Notes: generated by a model from the sequence alone, not told the origin. A DNA stretch of 64,000 nt from GCA-2708415 sp964351905 (GCA_964351905.1 CAYGPG010000003.1:55653-119652), one strand, 5' to 3'. Numbered from the stretch's first letter, positions 8,484 through 16,551 are shown. Made by a program: numbers and translations.

Positions 8484-8514
8484 AAACCCCGCTGTAAAGG
8501 CGGGGTTTTTTATT
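8484..8514 (+). terminator. Rho-independent terminator
   Basis: AAACCCCGC - 7-base loop - GCGGGGTTT followed by further Ts, 32 bases after the small membrane protein gene. It can serve the convergent gene at 8529-9005 as well, since four As precede the stem. Confidence 0.9.
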
Positions 8515-8528
8515 TGATTGCGCTTTTT

Positions 8529-9005
8529 TTAAGCGGCTCTTTGCATTCTTACGGTGCTTGTTCCATTTGAATGTAGATCTCCACGACCATCTGCGGCCTG
8601 ACCTCGCTCGCGAATTGTAGGTAACATAAGTCTCTCCGTATCAGTTAGATGCTTTGCAATAACTGCAATTGCTACATTTCTATTTTCGCTGGCTCCGGCA
8701 ACATGATTTGCAACTGTTGATAATAAAGTTTCAGTTGAGGTGACTGTGTGAGATTGCTTAGGCATCAATAATGCTGATTCACCATTTGATCTGAATAAGT
8801 CATAATTTTCATATAAGGCACTGGATTCTACTCTAAAAGCAGTTCCATCAGAATCCATAAGAACAACAAAATTACCAGTTCCTTGATTGCTAAAAACAGG
8901 CTGGATTAAAATTTCCCCTGCAGGTAATGTTGCTATTGTTGCAATGTCCAGTGTTAAGTCATCTAACTCGGCAACTGTTTGACCAAAAATTTCATGAATA
9001 CTCAT
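8529..9005 (-). CDS. Hypothetical protein, 158 residues
   Basis: I do not recognise this protein. It is soluble, acidic in its N-terminal two thirds and has no signal peptide or membrane segment. The middle (FVVLMDSDGTAFRVESSALYENYDLF) looks like a small beta domain; the C-terminal 30 residues are Arg/Gly-rich (RERGQAADGRG). It is divergent from the HExxH protein gene across a 116-base AT-rich intergenic region, so the pair may share regulation. An AAAAAAGG-like ribosome-binding site precedes the ATG on the minus strand. Probably real because it is bounded by a terminator and a promoter region. Confidence 0.65.
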   Translation of the reverse strand: MSIHEIFGQTVAELDDLTLDIATIATLPAGEILIQPVFSNQGTGNFVVLMDSDGTAFRVESSALYENYDLFRSNGESALLMPKQSHTVTSTETLLSTVANHVAGASENRNVAIAVIAKHLTDTERLMLPTIRERGQAADGRGDLHSNGTSTVRMQRAA

Positions 9006-9069
9006 TTTTAAACCCTTTTTTATAATAATATTTCAGTATTGAATAATTTTTTATGAAATAATAACTCTT

Positions 9070-9121
9070 ATATGTCAATATAGTTTTTGACTTTTTTCAC
9101 AATATTGTATAAATATGTCAA
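9070..9121 (+). promoter_or_regulatory. Promoter region for the HExxH gene with a 9-base direct repeat
   Basis: TTGACT (9087-9092) and TATAAA (9108-9113) form a promoter with a short 15-base spacer. Its transcript would begin almost at the ATG at 9122, so a leaderless or near-leaderless message is possible. ATATGTCAA occurs twice (9070-9078 and 9113-9121), flanking the promoter like a pair of operator sites. Confidence 0.4.
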
Positions 9122-10441
9122 ATGAACTTGACGCGTTGTAATCCTGCTTTAGAAACTTTACGTGATGGAAGCCAAGAAGGTGATGTCTTATACTTTCGTT
9201 CCAAGTGGCAAAATGCGGGTGAAAAACATTTAAGGGAACAACGCCACCATAGTGCCATATTGGCTCATCCTAATAATCCCAATTTATATTTAACACCTTA
9301 TGCGCATGAGTATTTTCAGGGTGAAATACCAATTGAAATGCCCAAAAATTCTAAAGTTAAAAAAATTGTTGTTGCTACAGATCTAGATACTAAATTTTGG
9401 CACTGGGATTATTCTGGACCGCCAAGTGGAGCTTTTGATGATTTTCTTGATGAAGTATATCAAAATATAGGTCTTAAGGCAGGGAATGATTTATGGAGTT
9501 TCTTTGAAAGGTCTTTCGTTAGAAATATGCGGCACACCCCAAAGGCAATGTTTTTTAACAAAGAATATTCAACGGCTCTTGTTGTTTTAAGCGCATATCA
9601 AAGCGCAAGCTTTCATTTAAGTGAAATGGCGGGGGTCGCATGTTTACCAGACACTGACTTTGATAAGGGTGAAGTGCATGATGCTTTGTTGCGGCATGAG
9701 TGGTTTCATTTATCAGATGATAGACACATGTCAGAAGCTCAAAAAGAGATAGGGGCTGACAAAGAGGCGATTAATGGAATAAAAACACAGTCATTAAAAC
9801 AGGCATGGATTGATGCCCGTATTGTTGGTGGTTTTATGTGGCCATTTCCTGAAAGGCAAAAGGGTTTAGCTTTGGTAGATGATAAATTTAATAAAGCAAT
9901 GTTCCAAGACTTACAAATGGGTGTTGTGTTAGATTGGTGCCAACAGGTTTTTCGAGAATTCTATGATCCTATAGCGGCATCAGACCTTATTTCAAATATT
10001 AACGAAGGTATTATAAATGATGGCTCAACGTTACCTCAGGACATGCAAGATTTTTTACAAAATAAGCTATATGATATTACGAGATATCAACGCCAAGAAA
10101 TACAAACTGCGGATGAATTTGAGGCATGGGTTAAAAAAGGTAAAGATCCCAAATTGGCGGAGAAAGTTTGGGGGTATTACACTCAGGCCTACATGATGCG
10201 TTTGCAAATTTCTAATTCACGTTCTTTAGATTTTTACGGATCTTTATTTGCGTTGAGTAAAAGAATATCTAATAAACATGATAATTATCAAAGCACCTAC
10301 GTAAAAGTGCATGATATGTTCAGGGAGTCATTAAAACGCTTACTGCCTGATGTTGATGAGCGCAAAGGAAAGTCTTCAGTAACTTTTTTAAATACCCAAT
10401 TACCTGACATTAATGTGAATATGTCACCCTATGTAGGGTAA
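9122..10441 (+). CDS. Orphan protein with an HExxH (putative metallopeptidase) motif
   Basis: A 439-residue soluble protein I cannot assign to a family. It carries HEWFH at residues 192-196, a perfect HExxH zinc-binding motif, followed 12-17 residues later by EIGADKEA (Glu209, Asp213), a plausible third ligand as in many small metallopeptidases with an ExxAD helix. The context AL-LRHEWFHL is helical, as expected. The protein starts without a signal peptide and is rich in aromatic residues. No ribosome-binding site precedes the ATG. Divergent from the unknown 158-residue gene. It may be a cytoplasmic protease, but a chance HExxH cannot be excluded. Confidence 0.7.
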   Translation: MNLTRCNPALETLRDGSQEGDVLYFRSKWQNAGEKHLREQRHHSAILAHPNNPNLYLTPYAHEYFQGEIPIEMPKNSKVKKIVVATDLDTKFWHWDYSGPPSGAFDDFLDEVYQNIGLKAGNDLWSFFERSFVRNMRHTPKAMFFNKEYSTALVVLSAYQSASFHLSEMAGVACLPDTDFDKGEVHDALLRHEWFHLSDDRHMSEAQKEIGADKEAINGIKTQSLKQAWIDARIVGGFMWPFPERQKGLALVDDKFNKAMFQDLQMGVVLDWCQQVFREFYDPIAASDLISNINEGIINDGSTLPQDMQDFLQNKLYDITRYQRQEIQTADEFEAWVKKGKDPKLAEKVWGYYTQAYMMRLQISNSRSLDFYGSLFALSKRISNKHDNYQSTYVKVHDMFRESLKRLLPDVDERKGKSSVTFLNTQLPDINVNMSPYVG

Positions 10442-10443
10442 AC

Positions 10444-10462
10444 CGCAGAAAACTGCGCTTTT
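10444..10462 (+). terminator. Weak terminator-like hairpin
   Basis: CGCAG-AAAA-CTGCG followed by CTTTT, starting three bases after the preceding stop. Short stem and short T run. Confidence 0.35.
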
Positions 10463-10634
10463 GCGCTTGACTTATGTCTTGTGGAAAACTATAACTCTTT
10501 TCAATCAATAAGATTTAACGGCTATTTTTATTCATTAGCCAGATGAGAGCGTCTTTCGGCTTGTCGATAGGACGGCTTTTAAACTCCTCCTCGGGCTTGC
10601 CCGTATGAGGGCTAACATAAGAGAAGGACACATC
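10463..10634 (+). promoter_or_regulatory. Leader region with several hairpins before a 40-residue gene
   Basis: This 172-base stretch holds no gene but several possible stems: GGCTA/TAGCC (10520-10524 with 10536-10540), CGTC/GACG (10550-10553 with 10571-10574) and CCTC..CGGGC/GCCCG..GAGG (10586-10610). A second GGCTA at 10610-10614 could compete for the TAGCC arm, which would be a two-state arrangement near the ribosome-binding site. I recognise no named riboswitch. Confidence 0.35.
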
Positions 10635-10757
10635 ATGTTTGATGATTTATTTAATTTTGGTAAAGAACGCACGTTGAAACAATCTGTTGGTTTTTACTTG
10701 TTTTATATGACCCTTTTTATGGGCTTTAGTGGTTTTATGACCTTGCTCGGTCTTTAA
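10635..10757 (+). CDS. 40-residue small membrane protein
   Basis: A short open frame of 40 codons reading MFDDLFNFGKERT at its start and ending in MTLLGL, with a single hydrophobic helix over about residues 17-40. A GAGAAGGA ribosome-binding site lies six bases before the ATG, which is the best support that it is translated. The pattern NFGKERTxK-x-S-x-GFY before a helix is, to my recollection, shared by small unnamed alphaproteobacterial proteins, but I cannot run a search. It stands between the HExxH gene and the AsmA-like gene, 48 bases ahead of the latter. Confidence 0.65.
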   Translation: MFDDLFNFGKERTLKQSVGFYLFYMTLFMGFSGFMTLLGL

Positions 10758-10805
10758 GAATAGGTTTTTATGGTGACGTTTTAATATCACCTAAAGGCTC
10801 AGACT

Positions 10806-11537
10806 ATGAAAAAGACAAAAATATTATTTTCAACCCTTGCTATGATCATATTGATTGCAGGGGTTTTTCTTTATTTAAATTTTGGTAATTTGGCGAAAAA
10901 TGCGGCGGAACGTATCGCGAGCAATGCGTTGGGCGTAAATGTCAGTATTTCTTCTTTAAGTTTTTCTTTGAAAGAGAAGAAAGCGACTTTAAGTGGGATC
11001 AGAATTTCTAATCCGCCTGGCTTTAAAAAATCACATATCATTACGGCAGATAATATCCAGATTGGGTTTAATACAGCGTCCCGCCAATTGATTGATTTTA
11101 AACGTATAGATGTGAATGGAACAGTGATCAATTTAGAGGTCACTGAAAAAGGTACCAACCTTCAGGCGTTAAAAAATCTGGCCGGTAAGAAAAAACAAAA
11201 AGAAAGCGTAGGAAGCGAGCAAGTACGTGTGATTGTGCGCAATATGGTGATTAATGAATCAACGATTAATCCAAGCGTCACTTTATTAAATCGCGATGTG
11301 GGGTCGATTAAATTACCGCCTGTGCGGGTGTCCGGTATTGGCCAGAATTCGAGTGGTGCTCTTGCAAAGGATGCTGTTAGTCAGATTATTGTTCAATATT
11401 TAAGAGCAGCAGAACGTCAGGCAGGGAGCCAAGGATTGTTGAGTGGTGCGGCAAATGCCGTTGTTGATGAAGTTAAAGGCGCCGTGGATGGTGCCGTAGA
11501 TGATGTAAAAAATAATCTAAAGGGTTTATTTAATTAG
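10806..11537 (+). CDS. AsmA-like / DUF748-type envelope protein
   Basis: A 243-residue protein with one N-terminal transmembrane anchor (residues 7-26) and a periplasmic part that matches the start of AsmA-family proteins: NAAERIASNALGVNVSISSLSFSL, then the repeated beta motif with GIRISNPPGF. Large AsmA/TamB-like proteins bridge the envelope and move lipids; this one is short and ends in an alanine/valine-rich amphipathic helix (residues 205-243), so it is a mini-AsmA. Its role here is unknown. The 3' end overlaps the convergent dsbB gene by eight bases. Confidence 0.75.
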   Translation: MKKTKILFSTLAMIILIAGVFLYLNFGNLAKNAAERIASNALGVNVSISSLSFSLKEKKATLSGIRISNPPGFKKSHIITADNIQIGFNTASRQLIDFKRIDVNGTVINLEVTEKGTNLQALKNLAGKKKQKESVGSEQVRVIVRNMVINESTINPSVTLLNRDVGSIKLPPVRVSGIGQNSSGALAKDAVSQIIVQYLRAAERQAGSQGLLSGAANAVVDEVKGAVDGAVDDVKNNLKGLFN

Positions 11538-12057
11538 TATTTTTACAAATTAATCTTGCAGAGACAAAAGCAATAACCGCCAAGCCGAGGCAAAAGACAA
11601 CATTATAGTTCGCCATGGAAAGATTTAAGATAGGGTCTGACCATGGAATTTCATCGCAACGCGCGGCATTACTGCGTGCCTGAATATCTGCCAAAATTTG
11701 TGTGATGTCGCCTTTAAGTTCAGGTACGGAGCATCCTTCTAAAAAAGATTTCCACCACTTTTGTTCGACGCCAGTGTGGTAAAAGGCAATAATGCTATTG
11801 ATAAGGAATGTAAGGCCAATAAGTGCCATGATGCCTGCAACGGCTTTTTTACTTTTAAAAGAAGCGGCAAAACCAATAAGACCTAACAGAATAACAATGC
11901 CATAAGGCCAGCGTTGCCAAATACAAAGCTCGCACGGGTGAAGGTTAAAAACATATTGGCTCATTAAGGCCATGCCGAGTGCAAAAGCAGATATGAGCGC
12001 CATTAACAAAGGCATGGCTTTAGGGCATTTCAAAATATTGAATATTTTAAGCATCAT
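11530..12057 (-). CDS. dsbB: Disulfide bond formation protein B
   Basis: A 175-residue inner-membrane protein with four hydrophobic helices. The first periplasmic loop carries the quinone-linked pair CELC in HPCELCIWQRWPY; the second loop carries the other pair as Cys in EGCSVPEL and Cys in ARCDEIPW, followed by NLSMANYN. These are the hallmarks of DsbB, which reoxidises DsbA and passes electrons to ubiquinone. Its start overlaps the exoD-like stop by four bases (ATGA), so the two form an operon. No dsbA is in the window. Confidence 0.9.
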   Translation of the reverse strand: MMLKIFNILKCPKAMPLLMALISAFALGMALMSQYVFNLHPCELCIWQRWPYGIVILLGLIGFAASFKSKKAVAGIMALIGLTFLINSIIAFYHTGVEQKWWKSFLEGCSVPELKGDITQILADIQARSNAARCDEIPWSDPILNLSMANYNVVFCLGLAVIAFVSARLICKNTN

Positions 12058-12689
12058 GGCAGAAACCCTTTAATAAATTCTTTGATTAAATCAAATCCTT
12101 CTGGGCCATAAATTAACACAAAAGACAGCAAGAGTGCTATCCATAAAGCGCCGATAATCATTCCCGCTATGACGGCTAAGCCATCACGCATAAGTACACC
12201 AATTGCCATGACGGCAATACCAAAGCTTGGCACAGTGTTGGTAAGAGGGAGCGGAATGGACACGGCAAGCGCCATAAGAAAGCCAGCAATACCGATAAGG
12301 TTAGAAAACAAGCCTTGTGTGATAAATTCTAAGCGGGGTTTTGTTAGAATTTCTAGCTTGCGAACCCAAGGTTGTGCTTTTTCAATAAACCCATTGATCT
12401 TCTTGCTCGAAATTTCTTTTGTCTTGAATTTTGTTGGTGCCCATATGGTATGACGCCCAATCGCCTGTTGTGCGGTCAAAAGCAGAAGAGGAAGGGCAAT
12501 AATGGCATTAATTCCGATAGCGGGTATGGGGAGAGCAGCAGGTAGAGCGAATAGAAATAGGAAAAAACCAAACCCGCGTTCATGAAAGGCTTCTAATAAA
12601 GTTTTAAGAGAAATGGTATCTCCATGCGTATGCTGTTTGATATCATTTAACAAATGAGACAGAGCGCGTGGTGTATTTTGTGTTTCCAT
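12054..12689 (-). CDS. ExoD family membrane protein
   Basis: A 211-residue protein of the ExoD family (PF06055): a hydrophilic N-terminus (LSHLLNDIK, LLEAFHERGFG) followed by several hydrophobic helices containing LPAALPIPAIG and a repeat-like LPLTNTVPSFGI. Rhizobium ExoD affects exopolysaccharide production and symbiosis, but the biochemical role is unknown. I start at the ATG at 12689 because the 27 residues in front of it in frame are basic and non-conserved in appearance. It is the first gene of the exoD-dsbB pair. Whether it has anything to do with the alginate genes eight kilobases away is not shown. Confidence 0.85.
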   Translation of the reverse strand: METQNTPRALSHLLNDIKQHTHGDTISLKTLLEAFHERGFGFFLFLFALPAALPIPAIGINAIIALPLLLLTAQQAIGRHTIWAPTKFKTKEISSKKINGFIEKAQPWVRKLEILTKPRLEFITQGLFSNLIGIAGFLMALAVSIPLPLTNTVPSFGIAVMAIGVLMRDGLAVIAGMIIGALWIALLLSFVLIYGPEGFDLIKEFIKGFLP

Positions 12690-12900
12690 ACGCTTTTTTA
12701 CCTTTGTTTTGAAGTATATTCCAAGAAACTTTATTAAAAACTTGAAACGACCCCCATTTTTGCGATACAAAGTGCCGTCTCAATGCACATATCTNNNNNN
12801 NNNNGCGCATGACTTCCCCCACTTTAGGGTAATTTGCGTTATTACAGGCTTGATTTTATCTTCCAAAATGACTAAAACGCTAAATCTTCCTAATGCTCAT
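12690..12900. other. Intergenic stretch containing an assembly gap
   Basis: About 210 bases with ten Ns at 12795-12804. Unlike the first gap the flanks (ATATCT before, GCGCAT after) show no overlap, so real sequence is probably missing. Before the tRNA there is a weak promoter-like pair, TTGATT (12850-12855), 17 bases, TAAAAC (12873-12878). I see no gene. Confidence 0.6.
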
Positions 12901-12987
12901 GCGGGTGTGGTGGAATTGGTAGACGCGCCAGACTCAAAATCTGGTGTCCGCAAGGACGTGTCGGTTCGAGTCCGACCACCCGCACCA
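12901..12987 (+). tRNA. tRNA-Leu (anticodon CAA)
   Basis: An 87-base class II tRNA with encoded CCA. Acceptor GCGGGTG pairs with CACCCGC, the discriminator is A, the anticodon stem is CCAGA/TCTGG around the loop CTCAAAA (anticodon CAA, reads UUG), the long variable arm is TGTCCGCAAGGACGT and the T loop is TTCGAGT. No integrase or phage gene follows, so it is not obviously used as an attachment site. Confidence 0.97.
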
Positions 12988-13052
12988 TTTAAAACGACAA
13001 AATTGCTATTAAGATATTGTGTAAATTTTTTTTCTCTGGTAATTGTCCAGAT

Positions 13053-13406
13053 ATGCATTCTCAAAGAATAATAAGTTTATGGGCTTTATTGGCCATTTTG
13101 TTAGGGCAGATGGCTTTTGCTCATCACAGCACCGAACATAGTAATAATTATTTTTTTGATAATGTTGTTGTATCACATGCGTATGATGATAATCACAATC
13201 ATAAAGACGAACGTAATCATGAAGAGCATAAATGCCCTGAATGTCTTTTAGCGCAAACTCTTCAAGCTGCCTATTATAATGCGCCCGCCTATGTATATGA
13301 GCCTATTAAAGTTCGCATTGCGGAGCCATTTAAACGCTTTGTCTATGTTGATCGTGTTAAGTATAAATCGTACGCACCACGCGCACCGCCCACCATTTTT
13401 ATCTAA
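13053..13406 (+). CDS. Histidine-rich exported protein with CPEC motif (zinc locus)
   Basis: A 117-residue protein with a signal peptide (about residues 1-23, ending MAFA) and a mature N-terminus packed with His, Asp and Glu (HHSTEH, DDNHNHKDERNHEEHK) followed by CPEC. The combination resembles DUF2946-like small metal-associated proteins. It lies upstream of a porin, a zinc-type binding protein and a permease on the same strand, so a role in periplasmic zinc binding or sensing is a reasonable inference. I start at ATG 13053, immediately before the signal peptide; an upstream TTG would add twelve non-signal residues. Confidence 0.75.
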   Translation: MHSQRIISLWALLAILLGQMAFAHHSTEHSNNYFFDNVVVSHAYDDNHNHKDERNHEEHKCPECLLAQTLQAAYYNAPAYVYEPIKVRIAEPFKRFVYVDRVKYKSYAPRAPPTIFI

Positions 13407-13434
13407 TTCAAAAAAATTTAATTTAAAGTTTTAG

Positions 13435-13463
13435 GTCCATAGGTCGTTTACGACCTTGAGGAC
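13435..13463 (+). promoter_or_regulatory. Hairpin/palindrome before the zinc-locus porin gene
   Basis: AGGTCGT-TT-ACGACCT (13441-13456) is a perfect seven-base inverted repeat, extended by GTCC (13435) and GGAC (13460) across a small internal loop. It lies 30 bases before the porin start. It may be an mRNA processing or attenuation hairpin or a protein-binding palindrome; it does not resemble the Zur boxes I know. Confidence 0.5.
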
Positions 13464-13493
13464 AAATATAATAAGATAAGAAAGGGCATAACC

Positions 13494-14861
13494 ATGTCTA
13501 AAAAACTCCTACTGGCAGCCAGTGCCGTCGCAATATTAAATGTATCTCCTGCCTTAGCGGCAAGTGATAGTGACCTTGATGTGCTTCGTGCAGAAATTCA
13601 AGCAATGCGCGATGCCTACGAAAGTAAAATCGAACAACTTGAAAGCAAAGTTGAAACATTAGAAGCAAAGCAAAATTCAACAGCACAACAAGTTGAACAG
13701 ACGCAGGCAACAGTTGCTTCAACGTCTTCTTCAATTCCTGCAACCTCACAACGTCGTATCCGTGATACCAGCTTTAACCCAGCTGTCGGGATTGTTTTGC
13801 AAGGTAAATATAACAACTTTTCCGAAGACGAAGCGGATATTGCCGGTTTTGCCTTGGGTGAAGAAGGTGAACGTGGTGAAGAAGGTTTAGGAATTGATGA
13901 AACCGAGCTAAACTTTTCTGCCAATGTGGATGATAAGTTCCGTGGTTCTGCGACCATTGCGCTGCATGAGCATGATGGAGATACCGAGGTAGAAATAGAA
14001 GAAGCCTTTGTTGCAACAACAGCCCTTCCTGGTGGATTGGAAGTTAAAGCAGGTCGTTTCTTTTCTGAGCTTGGATATTTGAATTCCGGTCACACGCATG
14101 CTGATGATTTTGCTGATCGTCCTTTGACAAACCGTGCCTTCCTTGATGGAAATTATGGGGATGATGGGGTGCAAGTTTCTGCTGTTTTACCAACGCCTAT
14201 TTATACTGAAATTGGCGCAGGAGCCTTCCGTGGGGATGATTTCCCAGCAGGCGGCGCAGATGGCAACGATATCGGCGCATGGACAGCTTATGGCCGTGTC
14301 GGTGGAGACCTTAATGACAAAACCAGTTGGCGTTTAGGGCTTTCAACACTTCAAGCAGAGGGTATCAGCCGTGATGGAAATGAAGATACTGTTAGCTTTA
14401 ATGGTGATAGTCATCTTTATATTGCTGATGCGCGTGCGGTATATGCGCCGACAGGCAATAATGCTGAGCAAGAGCTTATCTTCCAAGGGGAGTATTTCTA
14501 CCGTGATGAAGATGGAACGTATGAAGATACAGGTGCATCAACAGGAGCAATTGATTATGACGATAGCCAGAGCGGATGGTATGCACAGAGTGTTTATAAA
14601 TTCCACCCACAATGGCGTGTTGGGGCGCGTTACAGCCAACTTTATGCGGGTGATGTTCCTGTAGGCTTGGTCGGTAGTGCGCTGGATGATAGTGGTCATG
14701 ATCCATGGTCTGCGACTGCAATGGTAGATTGGACGAATAGTGAGTTTTCACGCGTTCGTGCTCAATTTAGCCGTGAGGAAGTTACTGACGGTCAAGAAGA
14801 TAATCAATTTACACTGCAATATATCATGAGCCTTGGTGCACATGGTGCGCATAATTATTAA
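13494..14861 (+). CDS. Coiled-coil outer-membrane porin of a zinc-uptake locus
   Basis: A 455-residue outer-membrane protein. Signal peptide about residues 1-22, a heptad-rich coiled coil (residues 26-72, LRAEIQAMRDAYESKIEQLE) as in trimeric porins, and a C-terminal beta barrel rich in Asp and Gly. The segment GRFFSELGYLNSGHTHADDFADRP is characteristic of a family often annotated as zinc-regulated outer-membrane receptor, found next to ZnuA-like genes; it has no TonB box or plug domain that I can see, so it is better called a porin-like channel. AAGAAAGGGC provides the ribosome-binding site. The binding-protein gene follows after 11 bases. Confidence 0.75.
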   Translation: MSKKLLLAASAVAILNVSPALAASDSDLDVLRAEIQAMRDAYESKIEQLESKVETLEAKQNSTAQQVEQTQATVASTSSSIPATSQRRIRDTSFNPAVGIVLQGKYNNFSEDEADIAGFALGEEGERGEEGLGIDETELNFSANVDDKFRGSATIALHEHDGDTEVEIEEAFVATTALPGGLEVKAGRFFSELGYLNSGHTHADDFADRPLTNRAFLDGNYGDDGVQVSAVLPTPIYTEIGAGAFRGDDFPAGGADGNDIGAWTAYGRVGGDLNDKTSWRLGLSTLQAEGISRDGNEDTVSFNGDSHLYIADARAVYAPTGNNAEQELIFQGEYFYRDEDGTYEDTGASTGAIDYDDSQSGWYAQSVYKFHPQWRVGARYSQLYAGDVPVGLVGSALDDSGHDPWSATAMVDWTNSEFSRVRAQFSREEVTDGQEDNQFTLQYIMSLGAHGAHNY

Positions 14862-14872
14862 GCGAGTGTAAA

Positions 14873-15772
14873 ATGAAAAAAATTTCTTTCATCCTTTTAA
14901 GTTTGGGGCTGCTTATTGTTGCCCCAAACAAGGCTTTTGCCAAAATTAATGTATTTGCTTGCGCCCCTGAATGGGGGGCGCTTGCGCAAGAAGTGGGAGG
15001 CGACAAAGTTGATGTTTATACAGCCTCTCATGCGAAGCAAGATGTTCACTATATGCGTGCCAAACCAAGTTTGTTAGCAGCAATGCGTCGTGCGGATTTG
15101 GTGATATGTAGCGGTGCTTCTTTAGAAGTGGGTTGGCTTCCTATTCTTTTGCAAAAAGCAGGGGATGCTGATGTGCAAGATGGAGCGATAGGCTCTATCA
15201 TGGCATCTGACTATGTTCCTATGTTGGAGATGATGGAGCGCGTTGACCGTTCAATGGGGCATGTGCACCCAGAAGGTAATCCGCATGTGCATTTAGATCC
15301 CAAAAATATTTTGCTTATTTCTAATGTTGTTGCCGATAGGCTTTCAAAAATTGATGCTCCAAATGCTAGTTTTTACAAAGAGCGTCATGACAGCTTTTCT
15401 AATAACTGGAAGCAGTTAATAGGGCAGTGGGAAAATGAAGCAAAGAATTTAGAAGGAAAAAAGGTTGTTGTCTATCACAAGAGCTGGACGTACTTATTAA
15501 ATTGGCTGGGCGTAGAGACTATTGCGTCGTTAGAGCCTAAGCCTGGTATTCCACCCAATGCTTCTCATCTTGAAAAGGTTTTAAAAGATATTCAAGGCCA
15601 TGATGTATTGGGAATTTTAGTCACGCCTTTTGAAAATGATAAGCCAGCAAAATGGCTTTCTGAAAAGGCGGAAATACCTGTTATAAACCTGCCTTTTACG
15701 GTGGGTGGTAATGCACGCACGAAAGATTTACAGTCTTTGTTTGAAGATAGTGTGCAGCGCCTGATTAAATGA
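14873..15772 (+). CDS. Zinc/manganese-type ABC substrate-binding protein (ZnuA-like)
   Basis: A 299-residue cluster A-I metal-binding protein. Signal peptide residues 1-23 (ending AFA). Metal ligands of the family are visible: His in DVHYMRAKPS, His in GNPHVHLDP preceded by a short His loop (MGHVHPEG), and His in VVYHKSW. The PKPGIPPNASHLEKV segment is the family helix in the second lobe. It should capture zinc (less likely manganese) in the periplasm and hand it to the membrane permease, whose gene overlaps the stop by four bases. The fourth ligand in the second lobe is less clear (TPFEND). Confidence 0.85.
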   Translation: MKKISFILLSLGLLIVAPNKAFAKINVFACAPEWGALAQEVGGDKVDVYTASHAKQDVHYMRAKPSLLAAMRRADLVICSGASLEVGWLPILLQKAGDADVQDGAIGSIMASDYVPMLEMMERVDRSMGHVHPEGNPHVHLDPKNILLISNVVADRLSKIDAPNASFYKERHDSFSNNWKQLIGQWENEAKNLEGKKVVVYHKSWTYLLNWLGVETIASLEPKPGIPPNASHLEKVLKDIQGHDVLGILVTPFENDKPAKWLSEKAEIPVINLPFTVGGNARTKDLQSLFEDSVQRLIK

Positions 15773-16551
15773 TAATAGAAGATTTTTATAACCTTATATC
15801 TCTTCTTGCTCCAGCCTTTGTGGCTGGGGCTATTATCTCTGTTGTTCATGTTCCTTTAGGACAAGAAGTTTTAAAGCGCGGTATTATCTTTTTAGATTTA
15901 GCCGTCGCGCAGTTTGCGGCGTTAGGCATGATTGCTTTTCAAGTTTTTTCTACTTTTGATGAATATAGTTTAAGTGCGGCTTATGGCAGATTAGGCGCTG
16001 GATTAGTTGCTGCAATTTTATGCGCATCAGTCTTTCATGTTTTAGAAAAAAAATCAGGACAATATCAAGAGGCTCTTATTGGCTGTGCGTTTGTTTTGGC
16101 GGCATCAATGGGGCTGTTATTGGTTGCCAATAGTCCGCACGGTGCAGAAGAAATAAAAAATATATTAGAAGGACAAATATTATGGACGAGTTGGAGCCAT
16201 ATCTTTTTTATCTCCCCCATATTTATTTGTGTCATTGCGGTGTGGATGATTTTTAAGAATAAAAGACGTTTTTTATTCTATCCTTTGTTTGCAATAACAA
16301 TTCCGTTTTCTGTGAGCATGATTGGCGTCTATCTTGTGTTTGCGAGCCTTATTTTCCCTGCCCTAGCAATTGTGGGTCAAAATAAAAATAGATTTTTAAT
16401 GGGTGTTTTAATCTCCATTGGATCATATTTCTTTGGCTTATTGGCTTCTTACTTGTATGATTGGCCTGCCGGTCCGGCAATTATTTTTATGATGGCTGTT
16501 ATCAGTGCTTTGTTTTTCTTTGTGACCAGAAAAACTAATCAGTTCAATTAG
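15769..16551 (+). CDS. Metal ABC transporter permease (ZnuB-like)
   Basis: A 260-residue permease of the ABC-3 family with seven to eight hydrophobic segments. GVYLVFASLIFPALAI and VPLGQEVLKRGIIFLDLAVAQFAALG are the family-specific stretches, the second resembling the first cytoplasmic loop that contacts the ATPase. It translationally overlaps the ZnuA-like gene. No ATPase gene (znuC) is adjacent: the next gene is a Mur ligase on the other strand. The complex must borrow an ATPase encoded elsewhere. The last four bases overlap the convergent Mur ligase stop. Confidence 0.85.
   Translation: MIIEDFYNLISLLAPAFVAGAIISVVHVPLGQEVLKRGIIFLDLAVAQFAALGMIAFQVFSTFDEYSLSAAYGRLGAGLVAAILCASVFHVLEKKSGQYQEALIGCAFVLAASMGLLLVANSPHGAEEIKNILEGQILWTSWSHIFFISPIFICVIAVWMIFKNKRRFLFYPLFAITIPFSVSMIGVYLVFASLIFPALAIVGQNKNRFLMGVLISIGSYFFGLLASYLYDWPAGPAIIFMMAVISALFFFVTRKTNQFN

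Noticed and set aside
12795..12804. Second N gap as another overlap artefact
   Set aside because: The flanking bases share no usable overlap, so missing sequence is more likely.
12901..12987. tRNA-Leu as an integration site of a genomic island carrying the zinc or alginate genes
   Set aside because: No integrase and no repeat of the tRNA 3' end was noticed downstream.
13494..14861. TonB-dependent zinc receptor
   Set aside because: Length, the coiled-coil N-terminus and lack of a TonB box or plug domain fit a porin-like channel better.
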